Part shown: positions 24,403-34,814 of the stretch, piece after piece
Layout: each line of letters begins with the position of its first letter
How positions within the stretch are numbered: the stretch's first letter is position 1
Source: Pauljensenia sp902373545
Lineage (GTDB): Bacteria > Actinomycetota > Actinomycetes > Actinomycetales > Actinomycetaceae
Direction of reading: 5' to 3'
Assembly: GCF_041432775.1 (NCBI RefSeq)
Contig: NZ_JAPWAG010000008.1
Location: 28,156 to 92,155 of the forward strand
Length of the DNA: 64,000 bases
Program-made: the position numbers and the translations under genes
The notes under the pieces: model-generated
Seen by the model: only the letters and a program-made list of their open reading frames with translations
What the model was told of the DNA's origin: nothing
Databases searched by the model: none

Positions 24403-27077
24403 GCAGCAATACGAACACCAAGCCCCGCGCTCAGCGCATCGACTCTCAGGACGAGGCCACCTCCGGCCCGCCCGTCAAGACTGACCGCCACTCGGTGCAG
24501 GAGCCCACGCAGCCGGGCACGCAGAGGGACCCCGGGCCGCGAGCTGACACGTACACGCCCAGGCTCAAGACGACGCGCAACCGCCTGCTGACGATCACGC
24601 AGCGCTTCGCGTCCTTCCGCACGCGCATGCCGATGTGGTCGCTGGCGGTCCTCGCGGTCCTCTTCGTCGGACCGGTCGCCGCCTTTGAGCCCGTCTTCGG
24701 CGGGGGAGTGGGCGCCATCGCCGCCGGCGCTGGCGTCGCGTGCGGCCTCGCGATCGCTTTCGCGTCGACCAAGTGGCGCTGGGACGCGATCACGACGGCC
24801 CTGGCCGTCCTGGCCGCATACTTCCTGCTGGGCAGCGCCGCCGCCCTGCGCTCCGAAGCCCTCTTTGGCGTTCTGCCCACCGGCAAGACCCTCCAGGTCA
24901 TGGTCCTGGGCTCCTTCCGTGCGTGGAAGGACCTGCTGACGCTGACCGCGCCCGTGTCCGCATACTCGGGCCCGGCCCTCGTGCCGTGGATGTGCGGCCT
25001 CCTGTTCGCGTCGGCGGCCGGATTGATCACGGCCCGCGCCGGTCGCGCCCTCCTGGGCTCCGTTCCGGTCATCGTGATGGGCGCGATCGCCCTGTTCTTT
25101 GGCCTGTCCGGCCAGCCGCTGCCCGTGTGGTCGATCCTGATCTGGTGGGGCGTTCTGGCTGCCTGGTGGGCCGTGGCCGCCCAGTATCAGCGCATCACGC
25201 TGGGTCAGGACGTGCTCGTGGGCCGTTCCGGGACGCGCGGCACCGAGAACACACTCGGGCGCAGCTCCCGCTCCACCGTCTACGTGGGCACGCGCGTCGT
25301 CGGCGCTCTCCTCATGCTCGCGATCTCCGTGGGCATCGCCCTGCCCGCCGCCTCCTTCCTGGGTCGCTCGAGCACGCGCGTCGTCGGCCGCGACCTGGTC
25401 GAGCCGCCCCTGGACATTCAGGCCTACCCCTCGCCCATGGCCTCGTTCCGCCACTACACGACGGACCTGAAGGACGAGACGCTCATCACCGTCTCCGACC
25501 TGCCCGAGGGCCAGCGCGTGCGCATCGCCGCGATGGACGTCTACGACGGCACAACCTTCGGCATGTCCGATACCCGAGGCGACGGCCACTCCGGCTACAT
25601 CCCCGTCGAGACGACCATCCCCGGCCGCGCGGTCGGCGACGCGGTTGCGACCGTGTCGACGACCGGCATGTCCGGCCCGTGGGTGCCCGTCCTGGGAACC
25701 CCCTCGCAGCTCACCTTCAGCGGCGCGAACGCGGGCGCGCAGAAGGACGGCCTTTTCGTCGACACATGGGCCAACGCCGCGCTGACGACAGGGCCCACCG
25801 CGACGATGTCCTACGACGTGCGGACCACGTTCGCGCCCGCCGTGCGCGACGAGGACCTGTCCGCGCTGGCCGTCATGCCCAACACGTCGAAGGACACGCA
25901 CGTGCCCGACGGCGTCGTCACCATGGCCTCGGACCTGACGCAGAACGCCTCGACCTCCCTGGGCGCGGCCCGCGCGATCGAGCACCACCTGTCGACCCAC
26001 GGCTACTACCTCAACGAGAACACGCAGTTCTCGCGTCCCGGCGTGCGCGCCGACCGACTCGAGCGCATGCTCTCCGGCGACGAGAATCTGATCGGCGACG
26101 ACCAGCAATACACGGCCCTCATGGCGCTGATGCTCCACCAGCTGGGCATTAACGCGCGCGTCGTCATGGGCGCGTACCCCGAGGGTGGCTCCCAGGGGGG
26201 CGCCGCCTCCCTGCGTGGCTCCGACATCCGCGCGTGGGTCGAGGTCGAGTTCGAGGGCGGCGTGTGGGCCGTTTTCGATCCCACGCCCCCGCGCGACCAC
26301 ACGCCCCAGACGCAGGTCCCCGAGCCTCGCAGCGTGCCGCGCCCGCAGGTCCTCCAGCCGCCGGAGCCCCCGGAAGCTCCGGCCGAGCTGCCGCCGACGA
26401 CACGGGACCAGAACGCCGACCCCGTCAAGCCGCCCACCGACGGCTTCCCCTGGGGTGTCGTCGCAGGCGTCGCGGGCGGGTTGCTGCTGTTGCTCGTGCC
26501 CCCGCTGGCGATCCTGGCCTACAAGGCCGCGCGCCGGCGCCACCGCCGCCGCTCCGCCGCCGCCAACGCGCTGATCGGCTCGTGGGATGAGGTCGTGGAC
26601 CTGGCCGCCGACTCCGGCCTGTCCATCGAGGTTGGACGCACGCGCCAGGAGACCGCCTGGTCGCTGGCCTCGCAGTGGAACCTCGGCGAACACCCGGGCG
26701 ACCCCTTCACCCTGGTGACGGGCGAAGTGCGCCACGGCGACGACGGGTCGATCGACTCGGTTGAGTTCGACGAGGCCTCGGCCACCAAGGGCCGTTACGT
26801 GATCGATGGGTGGAGCCGTTTCGGAGACGACGTGCCGACCCCGGTCGTCATCGCCCGCTACGCGGACGTCGCGGATTTCGCCTATCACGGTGCCTCGCGC
26901 GACCGTGCCCGCGACGCGTGGATGCAGGTGAACGACCTGCGCTCCCAGGTGGGCAAGAACGCCGGTTTCTTCCCGCGTATTCGCCACGCGTTGTCCCTGC
27001 GCTCGCTGCGTATGCGCCGTAAACTGCGTCTGAGCGCAGCGGTTGCGCGCACGATGCAGGAGGGCGGCGAGAAGTGA
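24399..27077 (+). CDS. Membrane transglutaminase-like protein, catalytic Cys and His replaced (cluster 1)
   Basis: 892 residues. A ~75-residue polar N terminus precedes about six membrane helices (to ~325), an extracytoplasmic region with the transglutaminase-like fold, a Pro/Glu-rich linker, another membrane helix (~688-707) and a ~180-residue cytosolic tail with ARG-rich segments. In active relatives a GxCxxF/Y box, an HAWVEV box and an FDPTP box supply Cys, His and Asp. Here they read GDDQQYTALMA (D568 at the Cys position), IRAWVEVEF (R611 for His) and FDPTPP (Asp kept). So the protein is probably not a cysteine transamidase. It overlaps both neighbours by four bases (ATGA and GTGA), indicating tight coupling to DUF58 and kinase. 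Confidence 0.85.
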   Translation: MSSNTNTKPRAQRIDSQDEATSGPPVKTDRHSVQEPTQPGTQRDPGPRADTYTPRLKTTRNRLLTITQRFASFRTRMPMWSLAVLAVLFVGPVAAFEPVFGGGVGAIAAGAGVACGLAIAFASTKWRWDAITTALAVLAAYFLLGSAAALRSEALFGVLPTGKTLQVMVLGSFRAWKDLLTLTAPVSAYSGPALVPWMCGLLFASAAGLITARAGRALLGSVPVIVMGAIALFFGLSGQPLPVWSILIWWGVLAAWWAVAAQYQRITLGQDVLVGRSGTRGTENTLGRSSRSTVYVGTRVVGALLMLAISVGIALPAASFLGRSSTRVVGRDLVEPPLDIQAYPSPMASFRHYTTDLKDETLITVSDLPEGQRVRIAAMDVYDGTTFGMSDTRGDGHSGYIPVETTIPGRAVGDAVATVSTTGMSGPWVPVLGTPSQLTFSGANAGAQKDGLFVDTWANAALTTGPTATMSYDVRTTFAPAVRDEDLSALAVMPNTSKDTHVPDGVVTMASDLTQNASTSLGAARAIEHHLSTHGYYLNENTQFSRPGVRADRLERMLSGDENLIGDDQQYTALMALMLHQLGINARVVMGAYPEGGSQGGAASLRGSDIRAWVEVEFEGGVWAVFDPTPPRDHTPQTQVPEPRSVPRPQVLQPPEPPEAPAELPPTTRDQNADPVKPPTDGFPWGVVAGVAGGLLLLLVPPLAILAYKAARRRHRRRSAAANALIGSWDEVVDLAADSGLSIEVGRTRQETAWSLASQWNLGEHPGDPFTLVTGEVRHGDDGSIDSVEFDEASATKGRYVIDGWSRFGDDVPTPVVIARYADVADFAYHGASRDRARDAWMQVNDLRSQVGKNAGFFPRIRHALSLRSLRMRRKLRLSAAVARTMQEGGEK

Positions 27078-28606
27078 GTCCAGCGGTCGCGGGCATGCGT
27101 GGCCCCCAGATCCCAGGTTTCCGATGGGTGCGCCCTCTGGGGCAGGGCGGTTTCGCCGACGTATTCCTGTACCGACAGGAGCTGCCCAGCCGTGACGTGG
27201 CGATCAAGGTCGTGCGCGCGCAGGGCGACGAGCGTGGCACCCTCGAGCTGCACCGCGAGGCCGACGCGATGACGCTGCTGGCCGGGCACCCCTCGGTCGT
27301 CGAGCTGCACGGCGTGGGCACCACCGCGGATGGGCGCGCCTACCTGGTCATGGAGTACTGTCCGGTCGCGGATCTGCTCACGCAGGTGCGCGCCCGGCCG
27401 ATGTCCCTGGAGACGGCCCTGGAGACGATGATCAAGGTCTGCGGCGTCGTGGAAATGTTCCACCGCCAGGGCTACGTGCATCGCGACATCAAGCCGTCGA
27501 ACATCATGCTGGACGCCTACGGCAAGCCTGTTCTCGCAGACTTTGGCGTGGCCTCGAGGATAGGCAAGTTGGAGGTTGGCGCCTTCGACGGTTTCTCGGT
27601 GCTGTGGGCGCCCCCGGAGCAGCAGGACGTCAATTCCCCTGCGGCACCGACGCAGGACGTGTGGGCGTTGGCCTCGACGATGTGGACGTTTATTACGGGC
27701 CGCAGCCCCTTCGAGGACCCGATTGGTGACAACTCGGCGGCGTCGATCGCCAACCGTGTCCAGCGTGGGCGCATGCGCGGCCTGGGGCGCGCGGATGCCC
27801 CGCCGGAGCTGGAGCGCGTGCTGCGCGCGGCGATGGCGATTAACCCGGATGAGCGCACCCCCACGGCTATGGCGTTTGGCCAGGGCCTCCAGCGCGTCCA
27901 GAAGGAGCTGGGCTACGCGCGCACCGAGATGGAGATCAAGGAGAAGCGCTCCAAGAGCACCGCCGCTCCCTCCGGCGACCAGAAGACGCGCCTGCGTGGC
28001 GCCCCCGTCATCGACCCGGATAAGACGCGCGTGCGCTCGTCGTTCTACTCCTTCGAGGGTGGGGCGGGCTCGGGTGGCGTCGAGGCCGTGGCTGATTCCT
28101 GGAAGATCGATCGTTCCGCCCAGGCGGCCGAGGCCTCGGCTGGGCGCGTGGTCGACGATCCGTCCGCCTCCAAGCGGGGCATGAGCCCCGTGGCCGCTGT
28201 GGGGTTGGCGCTGCTGGCTGCGGTGATTGCCGCCGGCCTGGTGGTGGGCATCTTGCGCGGCGAGGGCACCTTCACGCGCATCACCCCCGAGTCCGAGTCG
28301 ACGACGGCGTCGGCGGGCGCGGGTGACCCATTGGGATCGGCGCCGCCGGAAGTGACGCAGCTGACGGGCGTGTATGCGGGCGGAACTGTGACGTGGACGT
28401 GGACGCTGCCCGATGGCCTAGCCAAGGCAGATGTGACCTACTCCTATGAAGCGACGAATCCGTCGGACACGACGCGCGGCAGCGTCGAGGAGGCGACGGT
28501 GAGTGTGGATGCGGTCGCCGGCGAAAACTGTATGGAAATCTCTACGGTCTCACGTTCGTCCGGGCGCATGTCTGATCCCATGCGGGCGTGCGTGACCGTT
28601 CCCTGA
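27074..28606 (+). CDS. Transmembrane Ser/Thr protein kinase (Pkb2-like, cluster 1)
   Basis: 510 residues. Hanks-type kinase: glycine loop GQGGFADVFL, ATP-binding VAIK (K45), catalytic HRDIKPSN (D138), DFG (D156), then an activation segment with WAPPEQQ. All key residues are present, so it should be active. A juxtamembrane linker leads to one membrane helix near 372-393 and a ~115-residue extracytoplasmic beta-rich domain (VTQLTGVYAGGTVTWTWTLPDG, FN3-like) rather than PASTA repeats. GTG start overlaps the preceding stop. In bifidobacteria an equivalent kinase, Pkb2, is found with the same four partner genes. Confidence 0.93.
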   Translation: MSPAVAGMRGPQIPGFRWVRPLGQGGFADVFLYRQELPSRDVAIKVVRAQGDERGTLELHREADAMTLLAGHPSVVELHGVGTTADGRAYLVMEYCPVADLLTQVRARPMSLETALETMIKVCGVVEMFHRQGYVHRDIKPSNIMLDAYGKPVLADFGVASRIGKLEVGAFDGFSVLWAPPEQQDVNSPAAPTQDVWALASTMWTFITGRSPFEDPIGDNSAASIANRVQRGRMRGLGRADAPPELERVLRAAMAINPDERTPTAMAFGQGLQRVQKELGYARTEMEIKEKRSKSTAAPSGDQKTRLRGAPVIDPDKTRVRSSFYSFEGGAGSGGVEAVADSWKIDRSAQAAEASAGRVVDDPSASKRGMSPVAAVGLALLAAVIAAGLVVGILRGEGTFTRITPESESTTASAGAGDPLGSAPPEVTQLTGVYAGGTVTWTWTLPDGLAKADVTYSYEATNPSDTTRGSVEEATVSVDAVAGENCMEISTVSRSSGRMSDPMRACVTVP

Positions 28607-28725
28607 CCAACCGGATGGATCTTTCCGGCGCGTAGCACGTCACGCTTTCAGCCTATGCTTATGCGGTAGGCTGGTCGAAAACCTGTATCTCCAAGGTGTT
28701 AGTTGTCGGGAAAGTGGTGAGCGTC

Positions 28726-31700
28726 GTGGCGAAAAGTGACCGCATGATGCACCTGTTGCGTCGGGCGACGCGTCGCTTCCCTGCCATCACCGTTGTGCTC
28801 CTGACGGCCATCCTTGTTCTTGTCGCCTTCCTGCATCGGGGCATCGAGGTCACCGAACTCGACGTGGACGACGGCGGCATCTGGGTCGCGAAGGGCGCGG
28901 ACCTGTCGCTGGGCCACCTCAACTACGACGCGCTGACCTTCGACGGATTCGTGTCGACCCCCAGCGCCCAGGTCGCCCTCGGGCAGGACGGGCGCACCGT
29001 GACAATCGGCGACGAGACAACCCATTCCGTGGCCTCCGTCGATGTCGCCGCCATGAAGCTGGGCGGAGCTAGCACCGTTCCAGAGGGCTCGCGCGTCGTT
29101 CAGGGCGCCTCGACGATCGCAGTCCTGGACTCACTGGCCGGCTACCTGTGGGTGGGAGAGGCCAATCGTCCCGACGCCATCAAGTACGAGGACACCTCGG
29201 CCATCGCCGACGGCCTAGCCGACGGCATCGTGACCGTCTCAACCGGCGGCACTGTCTTCGCCTACGCGCCGCAGTACGCCACGCTCACCACGGTCACCCG
29301 TGCGGGCTCGACGTGGTCCACCACCAAGGCGACCCTCAGCGGCATGTCGGTGGGCGACGACCTGTCTATCACCGCCGTGGGTGATAAACCCGTCATCTAC
29401 GACGCGACGACCAACACGCTCGTCCTGCCGGGCGGGCGCACCCGCGCCCTCGACGCCGACGGTGTTGCACCCGGCGCGGTCCTCCAGATGCCCGGGCCGG
29501 CCTCGTCCTCCGTGCTCCTGGCGACACCGGACTCCCTGGTGAGCGTCCCCCTCAACGGCTCCGCCCCCACGGTGACCCCCGCGCAGGAGGGCACCTCCAT
29601 CTCGGGCACTCCGGCCCCGCCCGCCTTCCACCAGGGCTGCGCGTACGGCGCCTGGTCCTCCTCGGGCGCGGCGCTGCGTCAATGCGAGTCCGGCCTGACC
29701 CGCTACACGAGCGTCGAGCGCCTGGCCGCCTCCAAGCACCCCCTCTTCCGCGTCAACCGAACCCGCATCGTCCTCAACGACATCGAAGACGGGACCGTGT
29801 GGCTGCCCGAACGCGACATGATCATGATCGACACCTGGGACGAGGACAACCCCGACGAGTCCCAGTCCTCCTCCGAGGATCAAAACCCCGACCTGCTCGA
29901 ACAGATCAGCGACCCCAAGCGCGACCAGAAGAACACGCCGCCCACCGCCGTCGACGACGAGTTCGGCGTGCGGCCCGGCAAATCAACGCTCCTGCCCGTC
30001 CTCCAAAACGACTCCGACTCCGACGGCGACGTGCTCACCGCCGAGCCGATGTCCCAGCCTTCCTTCGGCTCCGTCGTCGTCACGCGCGGCGGACGCGCCC
30101 TACAGATCACAGGCGTCGCCGACGACGCGGAAGGCTCCAGCTCCTTCACCTACTCCGCGTCCGACGGCCTGGCCTCGGCGACCGCGAACGTATCCCTGCG
30201 TGTCCACCCCTGGAGCGAAAACGCCGGGCCCAAGCGCGTCCACGACGCCAGCGTCAAACTCGGCGCGGGCGCCCAAATCGAATACAACGTGCTGGCCGAT
30301 TGGATCGACCCCGACGGTGACCAGATCTTCCTCGAGCGCGCCGAGGGCTCCGAGGGCCTGTCGGTCCAGTTCTCCGAGGACGGGACCGTCTCGATCCACG
30401 ACCTCGGCGGCGGCCCCGGGCCTCGTCAGGTCACCCTGTCCGTGTCCGACGGCTGGATCACTACCGAGGGTGAGCTCACTGTCCTCGTGCAGGAAAACGG
30501 CAACATCGCGCCCATCGCGAACGCTGACTTCTACGTCACGCGCGTCTCCGAACCCCTCATCGTCGCGCCCCTGGCCAACGACACCGACCCCAACGGGGAC
30601 GTGCTCGCGCTGACCAAGGTGTCGACCGCGCCCGCCTCGACGACCCTCGTGCCCGACCTGGAGCTGGGCACCGTGACCTTCACGGCCTCGCAGGTGGGCT
30701 CCTACGAGTTCACCTACACAGTCAGTGACGGGCCCGAGGCCGTCGTCGGCGTCGTGCGCGTCGACGTCGTATCGGGCGACGAGCATGCGGCCCCCGTCGC
30801 CGAGGACGATATCGCCATCCTGCCCTCCGGCGGCTCCGCCCTGGTCGCGCCCCTGGCCAACGACACCGACCCCTCCGGCGGCGTCCTCGTCGTCCAGTCC
30901 ATCGAGGTCGACTCAGACTCGGGCATCGAGGTCGCCCTCATCGACCGCCACCTCCTGCGGGTGACGGCCCCGGCAGGCCTCGACGACGTCGCGCGCTTCA
31001 CCTACACCGTCTCGAACGGCTCCGGCTCGGCCACGGCCTCGGTCGCCGTCATCCCGACGCTCGCCAAGGACGACCGCGCCCCCCTCGAACTACAAAACGA
31101 CTCCGCGAAGGTGCGCGTGGGCGACATCGCCTCGATCCCGGTCCTGGCGAACGACCACTCCCCGTCGGGCCTGGCGATGAGCGTCTCCTCGACCCTGTCG
31201 GGCACGGTCGACTCCGTCTACGGCCACGCCTTCGTCACCGGAAACCTGGTGCGCTTCGAGGCCTTGGACACGACCGGCCGCGTCGACGTGACCTACACGG
31301 TCACGGACTCGGCCGGCAATACGGCCAGCGCCGTCGCGAGCTTCAACGTGATCGGCGCCGACCAGGCGAACTCCGCGCCCCAGCCCAAGGCACTGACGGC
31401 CTGGGCCAGCGCCGGGCAGACCATGCGCATCCCCGTGCCCCTCAACGGCATCGACCCCGACGGTGACTCGGTGACCCTGGTTGGTATCGACCAGCCGCCG
31501 ACAATGGGCACGGCCACGCTGGGCACCGAATGGATCGAATACACGCCCGGCGAGAACGCGTCCGGCACGGACGTCTTCACCTACACGGTCGAGGACCGCT
31601 TGGGCCGCCAGGCCAAGGCCCGCGTGCGCGTGGGCGTCGCCCCGCCCTCCGAGCTCAACCACAACCCCGTGGCCCTGCCCGACGTCATCAAAGCCAGGCC

Positions 31701-34700
31701 CTCGCGCACGGTCGAGGTCAACGTCCTGTCCAACGACGTCGACCCCGACGGCGACACGTTGAAGCTACGCGAGGGATCCCTGGAATCCTCCAACGACCAG
31801 GTCAGCGCCACCGTCGTGTCCCCGACGTCCGTGGCCGTCACGACCCCCGCGCAGACCAACCCCTTCGTCGTCACCTACGTCGTCGAGGATGGACGAGGTG
31901 GCTCCGCGACCGGTCAGCTGACCGTCAACGTCGAGGCCGACGCGCCCCTCATGGCGCCGATCGCTCGTGACGACGTGGTCTCGCTGTCCGACGTGCCGCG
32001 CGACGGAGCCCCGGTCACGGTGAACGTGCTGGCAAACGACGAGGACCCCGACGGCTCCCTCGCAGACCTGTCGATCGCGTCGAACGCCGACGGAGTCAGC
32101 GTGGACAACACGGCCCACACGGTGACGGTGACCCCCGAGACGGACCGGCGCCTCGTCGTCTACTCGATCACGGATCAGGACGGCCTGTCCTCCTCGGCCG
32201 TCGTCTCGGTGCCCGGCGCGCAACGCAAGGTCCCCGCCGTCAACCCCTCGCGCATCCCGATCCGCCTCAAGGCGGGTGAGACGAAGACGCTGACGCTGGA
32301 CGACTACGTGCTGGTCAAGCGCGACGCGCACGCCTACATCCGCGACACGTCGACCGTGCGCGGGGGCGCCGGCCTGACGAACCTGAACGCGGACGAAAGC
32401 TCGATCTCCTTCACGGTCGAAGCCAGCTACGTGGGTAAGACCTACATCAACGTGGAGGTCTTCGACGGGCGTGAGGGTGACGACTCCGCGACCTCCGCGT
32501 CGCTGACGCTGCCGATCCAGGTCGAGGCCACCCAGAACCACCCGCCGACGATCACGCCGACGGTCATCCGCGTCGCATCGGGCGAAGAGACGACCGTGGA
32601 CCTGCCGCTCATGGTCAGCGACCCCGATACCCCAGACCCGGCCTCGTTCACCTACCGGGTGTCCGACATCCCCTCGGGAATCACCGTCACCCACTCCTCC
32701 GATACACAGCTGCGTGTCAGCGCAGCGGCCGGCACGAAGTCCGGTACGGCGGGCTCGCTGACGCTGAGCGTCGACGACGGATCGGGGGCCGCGGTCAGCG
32801 CGAAGGTGCCGATCGAGGTCGTCGCCTCGACGCGCCCGCTCATCCAGACCTCGCTCGCGCAGATCATCGCCGACGCCGGGTCCACCGTGAACGTCGACCT
32901 GACGCAGTACACGACCAACCCGTTCCCGGATACGCCGATCACGATCCAGCGCGCCACCGTCGAGGTCGGCGAGGGCACCGTGGACCCCCAGGGCACGGTC
33001 CTGGCCGTGAGCCCGCGCGCGGGCTTCCACGGGAACATGGTGATCGTCTACCGGGTCATGGACAAGACACTGGAGTCCTCGCGTACCGTCGAGGGGCGAG
33101 TCTCGGTGACCGTGCGCGACCGTCCCAACGCCCCTGAGAACGTTCATGCCACCGCGACGGGTCCGGGCCGTGCCTCCGTGTCCTTCACACCCGGCGCCGA
33201 CAACGGCGCGCGCATCACCGAATACCTGGTGACGAGCTCGCATGGGGGCACCACGAAGTGCGAGCAGACCGTGTGCGACGTGAGCGGTCTGACCAACGGC
33301 GAGCGGCACTCCTTCACGGTCGTCGCGCGCAACGCGGTGGGCGACTCCGACGCGTCCGCCCCCTCCAGCGAGGTCCTCGTTGACGTGACGCCGGAGCGCA
33401 TGAGCACGCCGTCGTTGTCCCCCGGTGACGGCTCACTGGACGTGACGTGGAGCGCGCCCAACAACGAGGGCTCCCCGATTACCTCCTACGAGATCACGCT
33501 CAACGGCAGCGACGGCTCTACCCGCCAGGAGAGCGCGGGGGCCGGCCTGACGAAGACGACGGTGAGCAACCTTGAGAACGGTGTCACCTACTATGTGTCG
33601 ATCGTTGCGCGCAACAGTGCCGAGAAGCAGGCCGAGTGGTCGGAGAAGGCCACCGGCACGCCGCACGGTAAACCCGACACGCCCAGCAACGTGGGCCTTG
33701 AGCACGTGGGGTCCTCGCGTGACGGATCCACCGGTTCCGTCGTGATCTCCTGGTCTCTGGGCAAGTCCGGTGGCAGCGACTGGGGGCCGACGACCGTGAC
33801 CGTGGACAACAAGCCCAAGACGGTCGACGGTGGCACCACCTCCGTTCAGTTCGACGGGGTTTCGGCCAGCTCCTCGCTGACCGTCAACGTCGACGTATCG
33901 AACGCGGAGGGCGACCACGCCTCCTCGGGAGACAAGTCGTTCTCGCTGCTCACCGTCCCCATGCCGATCAGCGCCCCGAGGCTGGAGGGCACCGGCTATG
34001 CCGGTCAGCTGCGGGTCTCGGGCCTCAGTAAGGCCGCGGGGAACGGATTCTCCAGCTCCGAGTTGACCCTGCGCTACGCCTCGACGTCCGACGGCTGTTC
34101 CTCCGGCTCGGAGATCAGCGACGGCGCGGTGATCGAGGGCAACGGCATCTCGGCGCGCACCTACTACTTCTGCCAGGTCGGGACCGCGACCTCGGGCACC
34201 CCGGTGTCCTCGAGCCCCGTGTCCGCGCAGGGCCAGCCGACTGCTCCTCCGAACGTGTCGGGCGTGACGATCGCGAAGGCGGGCCCGGGAGCGGTGACGG
34301 TCAACGTCGCCGTCGCCGAGGCCTACCCGGCCATCACGTCGATGACGGTGACCGTGGGCGGAAAGACGGTCACGATGACGGGACGCACGAGCGAGACGGT
34401 GACGGGCCTGACCGAGGGTGCCTCGGTGAGTGCCCACGTCGTGGCCAAGAACAGCGAGGGCGAGGCCTCGGCTGACTCGACCTCGACGACGACCGAGCTG
34501 AGTGTGTCCCCGACGTGGGTCGAGACCTGCTCGCCGGACGTGGCCACCCAGGTGCCTGGCGGGCAGACGTGCCACACGTTCTCCCTGTCCGCGCCCGGTT
34601 ACGTCTCCGACGTGTCGGTGCCGCACGTGTGTCAGGTTTCCTCCGACGTGGACCCCGCGCGTCAATACAGCGTCGTCGTGGATGGTCCCAGCGTTGAGTC

Positions 34701-34779
34701 GGGAGTCGCGACGTTGGCGGGCTCCCAGATCGCCATGAGGGGCAAGGTCGTGGTGCACAGCTGCGAGCCGCGCCGATAG
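28726..34779 (+). CDS. Giant membrane-anchored Ig/cadherin-like and FN3 repeat protein (PFNA cluster 2)
   Basis: 2017 residues from the start used. Same architecture as the protein at 16013: basic start, one membrane segment (TVVLLTAILVLVAFL), an IEVTELDVDDGGIWVAKG block like its paralogue's, a beta-rich N-terminal domain, an acidic linker (EDNPDESQSSSEDQNPDL), about eleven NDxDPDGD-type Ig/cadherin-like repeats from ~400, FN3 domains near 1467-1640 and further FN3-like modules. No sorting signal. Start is uncertain: GTG codons at 28696, 28714, 28717 and 28726 and ATG at 28744 are all in frame; 28726 has GGTGAG upstream. The 120 bases after the first kinase, with TATGCTTATGCGGTAGGCT, may hold a separate promoter. 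Sequence divergence from the paralogue indicates an old duplication. Confidence 0.88.
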   Translation: MAKSDRMMHLLRRATRRFPAITVVLLTAILVLVAFLHRGIEVTELDVDDGGIWVAKGADLSLGHLNYDALTFDGFVSTPSAQVALGQDGRTVTIGDETTHSVASVDVAAMKLGGASTVPEGSRVVQGASTIAVLDSLAGYLWVGEANRPDAIKYEDTSAIADGLADGIVTVSTGGTVFAYAPQYATLTTVTRAGSTWSTTKATLSGMSVGDDLSITAVGDKPVIYDATTNTLVLPGGRTRALDADGVAPGAVLQMPGPASSSVLLATPDSLVSVPLNGSAPTVTPAQEGTSISGTPAPPAFHQGCAYGAWSSSGAALRQCESGLTRYTSVERLAASKHPLFRVNRTRIVLNDIEDGTVWLPERDMIMIDTWDEDNPDESQSSSEDQNPDLLEQISDPKRDQKNTPPTAVDDEFGVRPGKSTLLPVLQNDSDSDGDVLTAEPMSQPSFGSVVVTRGGRALQITGVADDAEGSSSFTYSASDGLASATANVSLRVHPWSENAGPKRVHDASVKLGAGAQIEYNVLADWIDPDGDQIFLERAEGSEGLSVQFSEDGTVSIHDLGGGPGPRQVTLSVSDGWITTEGELTVLVQENGNIAPIANADFYVTRVSEPLIVAPLANDTDPNGDVLALTKVSTAPASTTLVPDLELGTVTFTASQVGSYEFTYTVSDGPEAVVGVVRVDVVSGDEHAAPVAEDDIAILPSGGSALVAPLANDTDPSGGVLVVQSIEVDSDSGIEVALIDRHLLRVTAPAGLDDVARFTYTVSNGSGSATASVAVIPTLAKDDRAPLELQNDSAKVRVGDIASIPVLANDHSPSGLAMSVSSTLSGTVDSVYGHAFVTGNLVRFEALDTTGRVDVTYTVTDSAGNTASAVASFNVIGADQANSAPQPKALTAWASAGQTMRIPVPLNGIDPDGDSVTLVGIDQPPTMGTATLGTEWIEYTPGENASGTDVFTYTVEDRLGRQAKARVRVGVAPPSELNHNPVALPDVIKARPSRTVEVNVLSNDVDPDGDTLKLREGSLESSNDQVSATVVSPTSVAVTTPAQTNPFVVTYVVEDGRGGSATGQLTVNVEADAPLMAPIARDDVVSLSDVPRDGAPVTVNVLANDEDPDGSLADLSIASNADGVSVDNTAHTVTVTPETDRRLVVYSITDQDGLSSSAVVSVPGAQRKVPAVNPSRIPIRLKAGETKTLTLDDYVLVKRDAHAYIRDTSTVRGGAGLTNLNADESSISFTVEASYVGKTYINVEVFDGREGDDSATSASLTLPIQVEATQNHPPTITPTVIRVASGEETTVDLPLMVSDPDTPDPASFTYRVSDIPSGITVTHSSDTQLRVSAAAGTKSGTAGSLTLSVDDGSGAAVSAKVPIEVVASTRPLIQTSLAQIIADAGSTVNVDLTQYTTNPFPDTPITIQRATVEVGEGTVDPQGTVLAVSPRAGFHGNMVIVYRVMDKTLESSRTVEGRVSVTVRDRPNAPENVHATATGPGRASVSFTPGADNGARITEYLVTSSHGGTTKCEQTVCDVSGLTNGERHSFTVVARNAVGDSDASAPSSEVLVDVTPERMSTPSLSPGDGSLDVTWSAPNNEGSPITSYEITLNGSDGSTRQESAGAGLTKTTVSNLENGVTYYVSIVARNSAEKQAEWSEKATGTPHGKPDTPSNVGLEHVGSSRDGSTGSVVISWSLGKSGGSDWGPTTVTVDNKPKTVDGGTTSVQFDGVSASSSLTVNVDVSNAEGDHASSGDKSFSLLTVPMPISAPRLEGTGYAGQLRVSGLSKAAGNGFSSSELTLRYASTSDGCSSGSEISDGAVIEGNGISARTYYFCQVGTATSGTPVSSSPVSAQGQPTAPPNVSGVTIAKAGPGAVTVNVAVAEAYPAITSMTVTVGGKTVTMTGRTSETVTGLTEGASVSAHVVAKNSEGEASADSTSTTTELSVSPTWVETCSPDVATQVPGGQTCHTFSLSAPGYVSDVSVPHVCQVSSDVDPARQYSVVVDGPSVESGVATLAGSQIAMRGKVVVHSCEPRR

Positions 34780-34814
34780 TAGTCACGCCGAGGAGAAACG
34801 ATGGGAGGAACGTC

